From Bolinopsis microptera (Eukaryota; Ctenophora; Tentaculata; Lobata; Bolinopsidae), in NCBI RefSeq assembly GCF_026151205.1, contig NC_087078.1, positions 19,518,265-19,582,264 of the forward strand: DNA of 64,000 bases, written 5' to 3'. The notes under the pieces were generated by a model. That model was not told the DNA's origin. It made no database searches and saw only the letters and a program-made list of their open reading frames with translations. Of this stretch, positions 38,601 to 53,129 are shown piece by piece. Each line of letters opens with the position of its first letter. Within the stretch, counting starts at the first letter, position 1. The translations under genes were made by a program, and so were the position numbers.

Positions 38601-41600
38601 TACCTTAGCTGGTGTAGTAAGTGCAAGGTTTCTATGTGATGAGATCTAATGATTATTGATTACCCTACTGCTCCTTTATAATATCTCTAGAGAAGTAGAT
38701 GTCGTGTCACAACGATTTTAAGCCTTCTTGAGGTACATACGCTTGGGCTTCACTTCAATTTTCAGTGCCAATATGATATCACAAATGCAGAAGGAAATAG
38801 ATGAACTCACAGCATCCAACAACGAAATAAGGTAAAATAAGATCTAATCAATAATCATCACAATATGCCTCATCATTTCGTATCGGCGTACCTGATCAAC
38901 TCAAGGTTCAAATTTCAAATTATTTATAAGATTTCTTATCCGATTCTGATTGATTTTGTCCCAGAGCGGCTTCTAAAAATTGGAAGTAAGTAATAAAAGA
39001 GCACTGTAGCTGTGTGATCAGCAATTCGGCTGGTGTTCTGTTGCTTTGCTGTTTTCTTAACGATCGCTTACAATTACTCACTAGTCTTAATGACTTCAAG
39101 GGCAGTTTACAATTAATTCAGTTGGTTTGATATCTGCTATTTTAAAATCTGTTTCAATTCAAAGAAAATGTCTAGACCACTCGCTCTTGAACGCAAACGA
39201 AAATTTGCGTTCAACACTCAATGCTCCGTTTTGGTACTACGTACAACACAGCCTCATTCAAACACAATTTTTAGGACATATAATAATCAATTGTATTAAT
39301 CGCTTGAATAAAACCTCCTTTTAAAGAAATGATAATATACCTCCCCCCAGGATGGCCATGTTGGAACGGGACGGTGTAACTGACTCACACAAGTACGTGA
39401 CAATCGAGAAGGAACTGTCTCTCGATGATAACGGACAAACTCCCATCATCAACAGACGCCGCAGTAAGTTTTATATCGCTGCTGAGAGAGGGGTGGGTTA
39501 CTGCTGAGAGAGGGGTGGGTTACTACTGAGAGAGGGGTGGGTTACTACTGAGAGAGGGGTGGGTTACTGCTGAGAGAGGGGTGGGTTACTGCTGAGAGAG
39601 GGGTGGGTTACTACTGAGAGAGGGGTGGGTTACTACTGAGAGAGGGGTGGGTTACTACTGAGAGAGGGGTGGGTTACTGCTGAGAGAGGGGTGGGTTACT
39701 ACTGAGAGAGGGGTGGGTTACTAGTGAGAGAGGGGTGGGTTACTACTGAGAGAGGGGTGGGTTACTACTGAGAGAGGGGTGGGTTACTACTGAGAGAGGG
39801 GTGGGTTACTGCTGGGAGAGGGGTGGGCTACTACTGAGAGAGGGTTGGGTTACTGCTGAGAGAGGGGTGGGTTACTGCTGAGAGAGGGGTGGGTTACTAC
39901 TGAGAGAGGGGTGGGTTACTACTGAGAGAGGGGTGGGTTACTACTGAGAGAGGGGTGGGTTACTACTGAGAGAGGGGTGGGTTACTACTGAGAGAGGGGT
40001 GGGTTACTGCTGAGAGAGGGGTGGGTTACTGCTGAGAGAGGGGTGGGTTACTGCTGAGAGAGGGGTGGGTTACTACTGAGAGAGAGGTGGGTTACTACTG
40101 AGAGAGGGGTGGGTTACTACTGAGAGAGGGGTGGGTTACTGCTGAGAGAGGGGTGGGTTACTGCTGAGAGAGGGGTGGGTTACTGCTGAGAGAGGGGTGG
40201 GTTACTGCTGAGAGAGGGGTGGGTTACTGCTGAGAGAGGGGTGGGTTACTGCTGAGAGAGGGTGGGTTACTGCTGAGAGAGGGTGGGTTACTACTGAGAG
40301 AGGGTTGGGTTACTGCTGAGAGAGGGGTGGGTTACTACTGAGAGAGGGGTGGGTTACTACTGAGAGAGGGGTGGGTTACTACTGAGAGAGGGGTGGGTTA
40401 CTACTGAGAGAGGGGTGGTTTACTACTGAGAGAGGGGTGGGTTACTGCTGAGAGAGGGGTGGGTTACTGCTGAGAGAGGGGTGGGTTACTGCTGAGAGAG
40501 GGGTGGGATACTACGGACGCGGAGAGAGGGGTGGGTTACTACTGAGAGAGGGGTGGGTTACTACTGAGAGAGGGGTGGGTTACTGCTGGGAGAGGGGTGG
40601 GCTACTACTGAGAGAGGGGTGGGTTACTGCTGAGAGAGGGGTGGGTTACTGCTGAGAGAGGGGTGGGTTACTGCTGAGAGAGGGGTGGGTTACTGCTGAG
40701 AAAAGGGTGGGTTACTGCTGAGAGAGGGGTGGGTTACTGCTGAGAGAGGGGTGGGTTACTACTGAGAGAGGGGTGGGTTACTACTGAGAGAGGGGTGGGT
40801 TACTGCTGAGAGAGGGGTGGGTTACTACTGAGAGAGGGATGGGTTACTACTGAGAGAGGGGTGGGTTACTGCTGAGAGAGGGGTGGGTTACTGCTGAGAG
40901 AGGGGTGGGTTACTGCTGAGAGAGGGGTGGGTTACTGCTGAGAGAGGGGTGGGTTACTACTGAGAGAGGGGTGGGTTACTGCTGAGAGAGGGGTGGGTTA
41001 CTGCTGAGAGAGGGTGGGTTACTGCTGAGAGAGGGTGGGTTACTACTGAGAGAGGGGTGGGTTACTACTGAGAGAGGGTGGGTTACTGCTGAGAGAGGGT
41101 GGGTAACTGCTGAGAGAGGGTGGGTTACTACTGAGAGAGGGTTGGGTTACTGCTGAGAGAGGGGTGGGTTACTACTGAGAGAGGGGTGGGTTACTACTGA
41201 GAGAGGGGTGGGTTACTACTGAGAGAGGGGTGGGTTACTACTGAGAGAGGGGTGGTTTACTACTGAGAGAGGGGTGGGTTACTGCTGAGAGAGGGGTGGG
41301 TTACTGCTGAGAGAGGGGTGGGTTACTACTGAGAGAGGGGTGGGTTACTACTGAGAGAGGGGTGGTTTACTACTGAGAGAGGGGTGGGTTACTGCTGAGA
41401 GAGGGGTGGGTTACTGCTGAGAGAGGGGTGGGTTACTGCTGAGAGAGGGGTGGGTTACTACTGAGAGAGGGGTGGGTTACTACTGAGAGAGGGGTGGGTT
41501 ACTACTGAGAGAGGGGTGGGTTACTGCAGGGAGAGGGGTGGGCTACTACTGAGAGAGGGGTGGGTTACTACTGAGAGAGGGGTGGGTTACTGCTGAGAGA

Positions 41601-44600
41601 GGGGTGGGTTACTACTGAGAGAGGGGTGGGTTACTGTTGAGAGAGGGGTGAGTTACTGCTGAGAGAGGGGTGGGTTACTGCTGAGAGAGGGGTGGGTTAC
41701 TGCTGAGAGAGGGGTGGGTTACTGCTGAGAGAGGGGTGGGTTACTACTGAGAGAGGGGTGGGTTACTACTGAGAGAGGGGTGGGTTACTACTGAGAGAGG
41801 GGTGGGTTACTACTGAGAGAGGGGTGAGTTACTGCTGAGAGAGGGGTGGGTTACTACTGAGAGAGGGGTGGGTTACTGCTGAGAGAGGGGTGGGTTACTA
41901 CTGAGAGAGGGGTGGGTTACTACTGAGAGAGGGGTGGGTTACTACTGAGAGAGGGGTGGGTTACTGCTGAGAGAGGGGTGGGTTACTACTGAGAGAGGGG
42001 TGGGTTACTACTGAGAGAGGGGTAGGTTACTACTGAGAGAGGGTGGGTTACTACTGAGAGAGGGGTGGGTTACTGCAGAGAGATGGGTGTGTTACTGCTG
42101 AGAGAGGGGCAGGTTACTGCTGAGAGAGGGGTGGGTCACTGCTGAGAGAGGGGCGGGTTACTGCTGAGAGAGGGGTGGGTTACTGTTGAGAGAGGGGTGG
42201 GTTACTACTGAGAGAGGGGTGGGTTACTGCTGAGAGAGGGGTGGGTTACTACTGAGAGAGGGGTGGGTTACTACTGAGAGAGGGTTGGGTTACTGCTGAG
42301 AGAGGGGTGGGTTACTGCTGAGAGAGGGGCGGGTTACTGCTGAGAGAGGGGTGGGTTACTACTGAGAGAGGGGTGGGTTACTACTGAGAGAGGGGTGGGT
42401 TACTGCTGAGAGAGGGGTGGGTTACTACTGAGAGAGGGGTGGGTTACTGCTGAGAGAGGGGTGGGTTACTGCTGGGAGAGGGGTGGGTTACTGCTGAGAG
42501 AGGGGTGGGTTACTGCTGAGAGAGGGGTGGGTTACTACTGAGAGAGGGATGGGTTACTACTGAGAGAGGGGTGGGTTACTACTGAGAGAGATGTGGGTTA
42601 CTACTGAGAGAGGGATGGGTTACTACTGAGAGAGGGGTGGGTTACTACTGAGAGAGGGGTGGGTTACTGCTGGGAGAGTGGTGGGTTACTACTGAGGGAG
42701 GGGTGGGTTACTACTGAGAGAGGGGTGTGTTACTGCTGAGAGAGGGGTGGGTTACTACTGAGAGAGGGATGGGTTACTACTGAGAGAGGGGTGGGTTACT
42801 ACTGAGAGAGGGATGGGTTACTGCTGGGAGAGGGGTGGGTTACTGCTGAGAGAGGGATGGGTTACTGCTGAGAGAGGGGTGGGTTACTGCTGAAAGAGGG
42901 GTGGGTTACTACTGAGAGAGGGGTGGGTTACTGCTGAGAGAGGGGTGGGTTACTACTGAGAGAGGGGTGGGTTACTGCTGAGAGAGGGGTGGGTTACTGC
43001 TGAGAGAGGGGTGGGTTACTGCTGAGAGAGGGATGGGTTACTGCTGAGAGAGGGGTGGGTTACTACTGAGAGAGGGGTGGGTTACTGCTGAGAGAGGGGT
43101 GGGTTACTACTGAGAGAGGGGTGGGTTACTACTGAGAGAGGGGTGGGTTACTACTGAGAGAGGGGTGGGTTACTACTGAGAGAGGGGTGGGTTACTGCTG
43201 AGAGAGGGGTGGGTTACTACTGAGAGAGGGGTTGGTTACTACTGAGAGAGGGGTGGGTTACTGAGAACCAGATGCCATCCATGTTTTGTTGTTTATTGTT
43301 ATTTATTTATGATTTACTATACCCGTAATATATATCCGTCAAAAATTTAGAATCAAAAGATAATGAATACTAGAATGTGAGGTGAGATTGTGATAATTAA
43401 CATTAACTTTCCGAATTGTCCTTAGGAGATTGCCTCAAAATAGCCTCCCAATCCTCTAAAAGGTGGCAGTGAGTGAATTTATTGTGAGGTGACCAATGAT
43501 TTGAGTGATTATTCTGTCAGAGTGGATAACAAGTCACATGCGAAATGTGATCTCTTTGAATAGCAGCTTTTCCGTTTAGTTTTTCTTATTTAGGAGATAT
43601 GGGCTCTGCCCAGAGCTCCATGTTTTTTAGTTGGGCGCACTTGAGCCCGATTCTCTTATCTATTTTTTTCCTGAGAAAACGGGTGAAATGCATGATTGCA
43701 TTTCAACAAAGGAAAAAGTTAACCCCGACTTTTGTCCAAATTGTCAGAATCCTCTTAAAAGCTCTGCAACATCCAAGATAATACTTAGATCTTCTGATTT
43801 AAACATCTTTTCATCATTTCCTATTCATGTTTTCACTTCATGACATCTGAAGTCTGAATGGTTTATCTTAAATCACAGGCACCGTTTGGGAAGGAAGCAA
43901 AGATGAGTCTATGAGCACAGAAGTACAGAACAGCAAGATAAAGCGACTCGAAATGGATAACTTGCATCTCAAAACTCAAACAGAAAACTTGAGGAATTCT
44001 AACGCTAAGGTATGTAACCCGATTTACCGAGATCCCCGATTTACCACGGCTGTTTCCTTCCCCAAAACTCCGCGGTAAATCGGGGTTTTACTTAACGATA
44101 TATGTAAATGATAAGCATTAATTTTATTATCTTCAGGATATTGAAGTATTGAATAAAGTAATAAAGTAAACTTTTGTTGTTTGTACAATATCCCCCATGT
44201 TATAAAGTGCAAGGTTCCCTCATACAGATATTGCATGAAACCACATAATATGTATCATAAATAAGTCGTCTATTTATTGTCAAACCACCATATTATCATA
44301 ACACCATTTACTGCACATGTTCCCTTTATTATTCGCGTTAATGTTTGGAAATAGCTCGTTAAATACTTAGACAATTTGGGCCGGGGATGTGAAAGCAGAG
44401 TAGTGCCCTTATATGGACATCACGTGTAGTAATAGTATACACTCCTTATATGGGCATCACGTGGTACCTACACCCCTGCAGAGTAGCTTGCTTGTCAACA
44501 GTTGCTAGAAAAAATGGTTTCATACTTTTTACCGTATTTAAGTTGATTTACTAAAAGAATTTTTCCACCATTTAGCTGCAAATGCTGGAACAGAACACTG

Positions 44601-47600
44601 AAAAAGATAAGCTTCAACTCGACACGAACAAAGCAGAGCTTGTCAGACTCCAGGAACAGATCAATCTCGAGGTTTTTTAGCTTAATTCTAATTTGTAATT
44701 TTCTTTGATTTGTAACTTCACTTCTTTCTAATTATCGTGGCTATCCTTTGGCGGGTAAATTCATATTAATCATCTCCATAGAAAACAAGAGTGGAAGGTT
44801 TTCAACAGAAGCTATCAGAAGCACATATCATCTTGAAAGAGATTGGTTACGATACTGAAAAACTAAACGAAGTGAACGTTATCAGCGACAGAGAGTAAGC
44901 TATATTTAAGCGGTTTTTGATAATAACATATAAATTCAATGGAGCTTGAAGACAAAATTGGTTTCACCCTTGAAACTTATTGTTGCACACAATGTTTTGG
45001 AAAACTGCAACATGCTTTCCTTTCCAGGAAGTTCCTCAAGTATGAAGAAAGGTTGAAACAAAGTCTAAATCATTCTCTAAAGATGAAAGAAGAACGCATT
45101 TCAGTTTTAGAAGATCGAGTTAAAGAAAATACCAACCAAAATGACAGTCTTAGACAGGTTTAAACATGGCCCCTGCTGTCTGTCAAATTCCGTTAATTTC
45201 TTCTGATTTAAGTAGATTTAACTTTAGAACACTGTAAGTTGATGTATTATGTTGTTCTTGTCTCAACAGGAGTTGTCAATAATAAAGCGGCAGAACAAGA
45301 GTTACCAGAAACAAAACAAGAGTTTACAACAGAGTCTTGACGAAAGTGTCACCAGGTAAAAAGCACTAATGACCAAGTTATCCTGTTCGTTTGAATGTTT
45401 GAAAACTGCTGGAGTAATTTTTATTTTCGAACTCCGTATTCTACTGACAACTAAAGTTCTGTTGGCTAAACACAACAACACGAGCAATATAACCATATCC
45501 CACAGCATCAGCACGTCTCCATCGCGTCGTATAAGTAAAGGAAGCCAATACGAACATCACGTCTCTCTCTCCTCTACTCCAATAAAACAGGAACATCACG
45601 TCTCTCTCTCCTCTACTCCAATAAAACAGAGGCTCTCCGCCTCCCTCGCCCTGACTCCCATCAGCAATATCTCATCTATTAAAGAAAACAGTAAGTATTA
45701 AGTAGTGGTACACCTCTCCAACCTTATCATAGACCATATACTACATAATACTATATATTACGTGACAAAATACTTAGTAGCATAGGGCGTTTTTTCTAAA
45801 AGTTCAGAAATCTTTGCGCCGAATAAATGTGTGCGTGGTTAAACCTGCCTTCAGTGCTTGGTTGCATAACGCATATCTATCGCACATATGAATTTATATT
45901 TGAAATGCACGCTTGTTAATGAAGCGCACATTCTTAATGGTAAAACTGTGCAACTCGCTCGATTAAACCCAATTTTCATCTGCAGAAATACCAGAATGCA
46001 GTATGAATTCCACTATTGTGTGCTATTTTTCACGTGATAATTTTAGTCCGTATATCCATTATCTAACCACGACCTGCTTTGACAATTAATTACCCCACCT
46101 TGCCAGCTGATGAGTAATTATTGTAAATACTAATCATCATTTATCAGAGCTGCTCAACTAATTACTTTAATTATTTGCTGCTAATTACTTTAATTATTTG
46201 ATAATTTCAGACGAGAATAAGTCGCCCAACAAATCAGAAATCCTTGATGTCAGCTATGAATCGTGAGTCTATTTTTTCATTCCATTAGTGAATTCTACAG
46301 AATTTTATTTTTGACGACATCTCATAGACATCTCATCAGCGGGTAATTGAAATTAAGGCCCAATAGCTAATGAGCTGGTTTTTGTTAATCAAAATCACTG
46401 TAATCACTTCCTTAAGTTCAATTAATAATAAAATGATTTATAATGAACTCGTTCAGTCTTTCTAAAAAATTTAACTTTGCTTGCAGCTAGTCGGCGCGTC
46501 GCGATGTTTAAATTTCCGCAGCTAAGTTTCAAGATTTAGTTAGACCTGTCAGGCTATGAGGCTAACTAATTCTTGCTGCTGTCATTTAAAATAGAAAACT
46601 GATAACCAATCGAGCATTTATAATAAGAGTTTCAGACTGTTTCGATTCGCATTCCGTTCATTTTAGGTTGGTTATTTAAATACTAGATTCTGTATTATAT
46701 CGTCTCACTACTAGTGTTAAGTGTACCACTACTAGGGTACACATACCACCACCATATAAATTATGAATGCACCATGTTTCAAGCTCTTATACTGCCGAAT
46801 TATGTGATTTTGTTCGAGTTGATGGTAATCATTACCGACTATTTCCTATCCACGTCTCATGTTCTGACGTCACAGCCACGTTTTTTAATTTATTCCATCG
46901 GAGACAGACGTCTGGATTTATTTTTCCCAACGGTTATCGATGAAATATGACGCTCTCTTCTTCGTGAATGTCTATGATTTTTATAATGTTCAGACTTACG
47001 CTTTACTCGGCGAAACATTAAATGCGAGGACTTGCTACGTAGTGAAACAGTTGAATGCATTGTTCAGATTACAACTGCTATATCTTCATCCTCTGTAGCC
47101 TGTAGTGTGTTTTATCAGCAGTCAGTACAAAATTGCCATTAAAATCTTAAAATGTCCTCATTTCCTCACTCCTCTGTTTATTTGCTAATACAAAAATCGG
47201 TTTTAAATTTACGGAAGATGTTGCAAAGGTTCTAAGACGAAAGATGACGACATCACTTATTCACTTTTACCCTTTACTTGTGTTTTTGTGAAACAAACAT
47301 CATTTTGCATCCTTAATGAGTGCAAGCCGCAAGGGTCCTTTTGTTGTATGACCGAAGTAGGTCTACAAATTTCCATAAAAACATGGATGGGTGGGATTCA
47401 GGCTAATCTTAATTGAACTTACCCCTCTCTGCTACTAGAGTATTACCCCTCCCTGCTACTAGAGTATTACCCCTATTTCCACATCGTGCTCACTTAAAAA
47501 CAATAGTCCCCTCCTTAGGGGGTCGTTACATATTATTAGGGGTGGGAACGGGCTTCTAAGGAGTGAGTACCTTGAGGGAGATTATATTATGCAATAGTTC

Positions 47601-50600
47601 AACTTGGCGTGATGAGGTACAACTTTGTAGGACACAGCATCATCACTTTCATAGTAGTCCCCGGCTTATGACGGGTTTATAGCGGTATTAAACATGTTTT
47701 TCTGGGTCCAAATATTCTACGCTCCTACTATGCTATGACTGGTCTCTTGACTAACTCCCAATCATCTGTCCATACGGTGGTGTTTCTGGACAGATAGATG
47801 ATATACGAATTCCTCAGGCTGATTTCAGCAATCTTCATACAGGCCTTCGTTTTCTCTTTAGTCTTTAGGTTCAGATGGTTCATAAAGGTTTGGAGGCTGT
47901 AGTCGTGCTCCCACTTCTACTGTCTCTGGAGCTTGCAAGCTTATCCGTTGGCTTCTATCTCTTCTGTCAGCTGCTGATATCTTTTCAGCTTTCTTTTCTC
48001 TTGATCAGCAAAGTTCTGTTAATTTCCAAACTAGTTTAATTTTAACACAATAGCTACATGTAAAAGTGATTACTGATGGGGTTAAAAATGGACCAAAAAG
48101 TGTTTTAAATGTAACATGTTAACGACCCCTCAGCTCAAATATATAAAATGCCACTGTCATCATGGCTACTCCCGCCACATGCAGAGGGTATGGATATTAC
48201 CAGTGTATACTGTATAGGATCCAAACCGAGTTACTACCTGTCATTAGATGTCCACTGTTATCTTAGCCCTACAACATTAAAAGTCAAATTTTTGCCTTGA
48301 CTTAAGTATAAATGTCGTGTGATTTGTTCATTTGTATGTATATATTATATCTTACAAATGACCAAATCAATATAATATAATAGATATATCTTTGTATTCT
48401 GTATCCATTCAGTTACTATGAAGCATGATTAGATTGGTGTTTCTAACAGTAAAAGGTAAGAAGTCTGAATCATGATGTGTATCTTAGCCTAGTTTTAGGT
48501 CTATCTGGTCAACAGAGCTTTAGGACTTGATTTTAAACGATGTTACGTTAATATGATAGTTGGTTGTGTCTTTTATTTTCGCCGGACTGTCACAGGTTAG
48601 ACACGCTGAACGTGCAAATTCTTTAATTACAGTGTATCAGTGTATGGAGTAGCGGTATCAGCGTGGGATCTACACGAATGTAATAATTATATTAATAATT
48701 CTACTTTTCTACTAATTGTTGAGCATCGGAACTAGGAACACCAGCTCCTACTTCCTAGCCAGCATGTATCGAGAAACAATAAAAATATCAATAAAATCCA
48801 ACCCAATAGTCTGGGTGCACCTGTAAACTTATAAGAAATGGGAGAAATGAGTGGTGTAATTTAGAGAATGTTTATAAGTTTGGCCACATAATTTTTGTTG
48901 GAACACTTAGGAAGTCTGCGCGGTTTTTGGTTTCCTGAGAACTACATACACAATACACTGAGAACTATTGAGATTCCGACCGTTTAGAGAGGGATACTAC
49001 ACAACATACACAATACACTGAGAACTATTGAGATTCCGACCGTTTAGAGAGGGATACTACACAACATACACATACTACAGAGAACACTAGAGAACCACCT
49101 GGCCACAATTTTAACCCCAGCAAGTCCGGTATCTGCATGCGGTATAGGATGGCATGATGATTGTTATAACGGAATCAGCAGCTTTATTTAAACATATTAT
49201 TATGTTTTGTATATGTTATCTAAGAGATGATGACTCATGAGAAATAATGAACGTTTCTTGTCGACGAATGCGATTGAAACCCATATCCGACGTGTTAGAG
49301 AGCCTAATTTAGGGTTTAAACAATTTAGTAATCTCGATTCTCTTTGTTTCCATGTCGGTTGTAACCCGTGCAAGGCGTGGATTACAATTGACTCCAATTT
49401 GTCCGCTTTTATTGCACAGTTCTTTGGTTTTATTCTTATAATTGCGCTCTTGATGTTGTTTTCAGAAAAAACATTTCAACTTGCACTTAAATGAAGGAAA
49501 TAGTATTTCACTTTGTTATTTTCCATATTATTCCATAAGGGAATGCGAATTTTCCGTGAGCATTGCAGTTTCAATCTGAAGACCTAAGTCAAAGCACTGT
49601 TTACATGGTTCCCAGCCTCATCGTAGTTCCTGACATGTTCAGCCGCAGAGGCCGTCCTCCTTTGTTCCCGCAGTTTGGCATCGCGGTGGATCTGGTCGGC
49701 GATTCTAAAAACAAATCCTTGTGTTTCACAAACGGCAGTGCGAGCAGGTTCAATGTTTTGATGTCGTGCTCTCAGAAACGAAGTAAAACTAGTACACGAG
49801 TAGCACTAGCTGATGCAAAACGGTTTAAAAGAAAATAATACTACCCATTTATCATTTGTCTTCCTAATTAGCGACAAGCGTGCAAATGCGTTATTATTTC
49901 CGCTATCCTCAATCGATATGTTCTATTTCCCCGACATATTCAGTTACGGAAGAAATTGATAATTTCTAGAATTTCACCATGACATATTAATGAGTAGTTG
50001 GATAATGTCGCGAGTAATTCAGCTGAGAAGGAACATTATCACTAATCAGTTGCTCGTTTCAGTGTGTCGCACTATATAGTGACAACACTATATAGTGACA
50101 ACACTATATAGTGACAACACTATATAGTGACAACACTATATAGTGACAACACTATATAGTGACAACACTATATAGTGACAACACTATATAGTGACAACAC
50201 TATATAGTGACAACACTATATAGTGACAACACTATATATAGTGACAACACTATATATAGTGACAACACTATATAGTGACAACACTATATAGTGACAACAC
50301 TATATAGTGACAACACTATATAGTGACAACACTATATAGTGACAACACTATATAGTGACAACACTATATAGTGACAACACTATATAGTGACAACACTATA
50401 TAGTGACAACACTATATAGTGACAACACTATATAGTGACAACACTATATAGTGACAACACTATATATAGTGACAACACTATATAGTGACAACACTATATA
50501 GTGACAACACTATATAGTGACAACACTATATAGTGACAACACTATATAGTGACAACACTATATAGTGACAACACTATATAGTGACAACACTATATAGTGA

Positions 50601-53059
50601 CAACACTATATAGTGACAACACTATATAGTGACAACACTATATAGTGACAACACTATATAGTGACAACACTATATTTTCAGTGTGTCGCACTATATAGTG
50701 ACAACACTATATTTTCAGTGTGTCGCACTATATAGTGACAACACTATATTTTCAGTGTGTCGCACTATATAGTGACAACACTATATAGTGACAACACTAT
50801 ATAGTGACAACACTATACAGTGACAACACTATATAGTGACAACACTATATAGTGACAACACTATATAGTGACAACACTATATTTTCAGTGTGTCGCACTA
50901 TATAGTGACAACACTATATAGTGACAACACTATATTTTCAGTGTGTCGCACTATATAGTGACAACACTATATTTCCAGTGTGTCGCACTATATAGTGACA
51001 ACACTATATAGTGACAACACTATATAGTGACAACACTATATTTTCAGTGTGTCGCACTATATAGTGACAACACTATATTTTCAGTGTGTCTCTGTCGGAG
51101 AGTAGAGCAGCGTTAGAGCTACTCAGACAGGACTGTGTAGATCTGAAGGAGGAGAATGATCAGCTCTTCCTTGACAGGGAGCGATTAGAGGTAACTGCAA
51201 TTTAATTGTAATAAGTTAATATTTAGTTTCATTGTAATATTTAATTAATTAATATTTAATCTTATTGTAAATGTTAAAGTGAACACTAAGTGGGACAACA
51301 CTTCAGAGTGAAATCAATTAGTTGTCCTGTTTTTTAGAATTGGAAGCTCAAACTTCTAGCATTAAGATAAGCGCTAACTTGATCACTGATCGTTGTATTT
51401 ACAGCAAGAAGTGCAGGAACTGCAATTAGAACGCAAGTCTCACCTGACAGAAATACAGAATCTTCGAGAGAAACACATTGACTCAAAGAGCGATGTAAGT
51501 GTTGCGAAAGACACGTTTTTTCTTTTTTATATTTATCTATTTCTAGATGCAACACTGGACATTTCTAGAATCTCTATCGTGTTTATCTTTGTGTCTTCCA
51601 CTGTGGATATTCCCAGTAACTATGGTAACTATTCCCAGGTATCAGGTATGGTAACTATGGTAACTATTCCCAGGTATCAGACCTAGATCGTGAGAATAAG
51701 AAGAAGTCCATGAAGTTGGAAGAGTTCGAGATAGCGTGCACTGCTTTGGAGGACATGAACGAGAAACTGAAGAGGGCGTGCGAGGAGCTGGAGAATGAGA
51801 AGAATTACATGAATGCACAGTGTAATAAGCTACTCATACAGGTCATTATACTAATTATACTAATTGTACTAATTGGGGTAACTAATTTAGTTGTTAATAA
51901 ATTAGATAATTGTGCATTTAATCAACTTAATTGGGGTACGAAGTGGCCTGGTAAGTTTTATAATTACGTCATTTTAGCATTTTCCTTCCCTCCCCACTCA
52001 TATTAATATTAATTATAGTCATTAGCCCTAGGCCTAATACTGAATATATCATCATTTCCCAGGGGCGTGTTTACACACATGCGCCGTTCCACAAACACCA
52101 CGTGACGTCATCACAAACACCACGTGACGTCATCACAAACACCACGTGACGTCATCACAACATCACGTGACGTCATCACAAACACCACGTGACGTCATCA
52201 CAAACACCACGTGACAGGCACACAACAACACACAAAACATTACACAGTACAAACAATCGCCCAACCACACGGACACACACACACCTCATATCCGGGTCTC
52301 CCTTGCTCAATCTCCGCAAGCAATCTCCCCACCGCTCCGTGCACTGCTGCAATTACCTTCTCATATCTGCTTAGCTGATGCTGTATTACTAGCTTGCTCA
52401 GTACGGTTAACGTAGCAGTTACTCCGTATATTAGCTTGTTCTTGTTCAGTAATATCGTGAGTAGTCATTGTGAGTAGTCAGCTATATTGCCTGAGTAGTC
52501 AGCTGTCTCTTCCTTCTTCTCATTGGCAGATTGTTGGACATTGTTTGGTTGTTAATTTGTCTGCTGCGTTTACTGCCGTCTGCTTGTCTCTCTTACAGTT
52601 AACAGTAGTGATATTCGAACAGGTCAGCACTTTACTGTTAAACTGATGATATGCTGACCTAGACCTGTTGAAATTGATGTGAAATACAGTAGGAAAAAAG
52701 TATGAAATTAATCAGTAGATTATAATATTTACAAACCCACCGCTATGAAGATTCGACTGGTTACATCTAGACAGAATATTATATATTAGATAGTCACAGT
52801 CTTGCTGATTTGTTGTCCCTGAGGTTAATATGCTTCACATGTTACGTCAGGTGAGGGGGTTACGTCAGCATCTGGGGTGAGGGGGTTACGTCAGCATCTG
52901 GGGTGAGGGGGTTTACGAAATTGACTGGAATTATGACGTGGGTCTGAAAATTCATAAAATCTTGTGACGTTTTATATGAAAGGTTCCTGCTTACCCCTTT
53001 CAATTCTCATATCTGATATCTGCCACGACCCACTTTGTATGAGAGGTGATGTGTTATAT

Positions 53060-53129
<70 letters not shown>

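Noticed and set aside
43631-43843. ORF with FCPNCQNPLKSS, possible zinc-binding motif
   Set aside because: A single CxxC pair, no second pair, no splice sites joining it to flanking exons.
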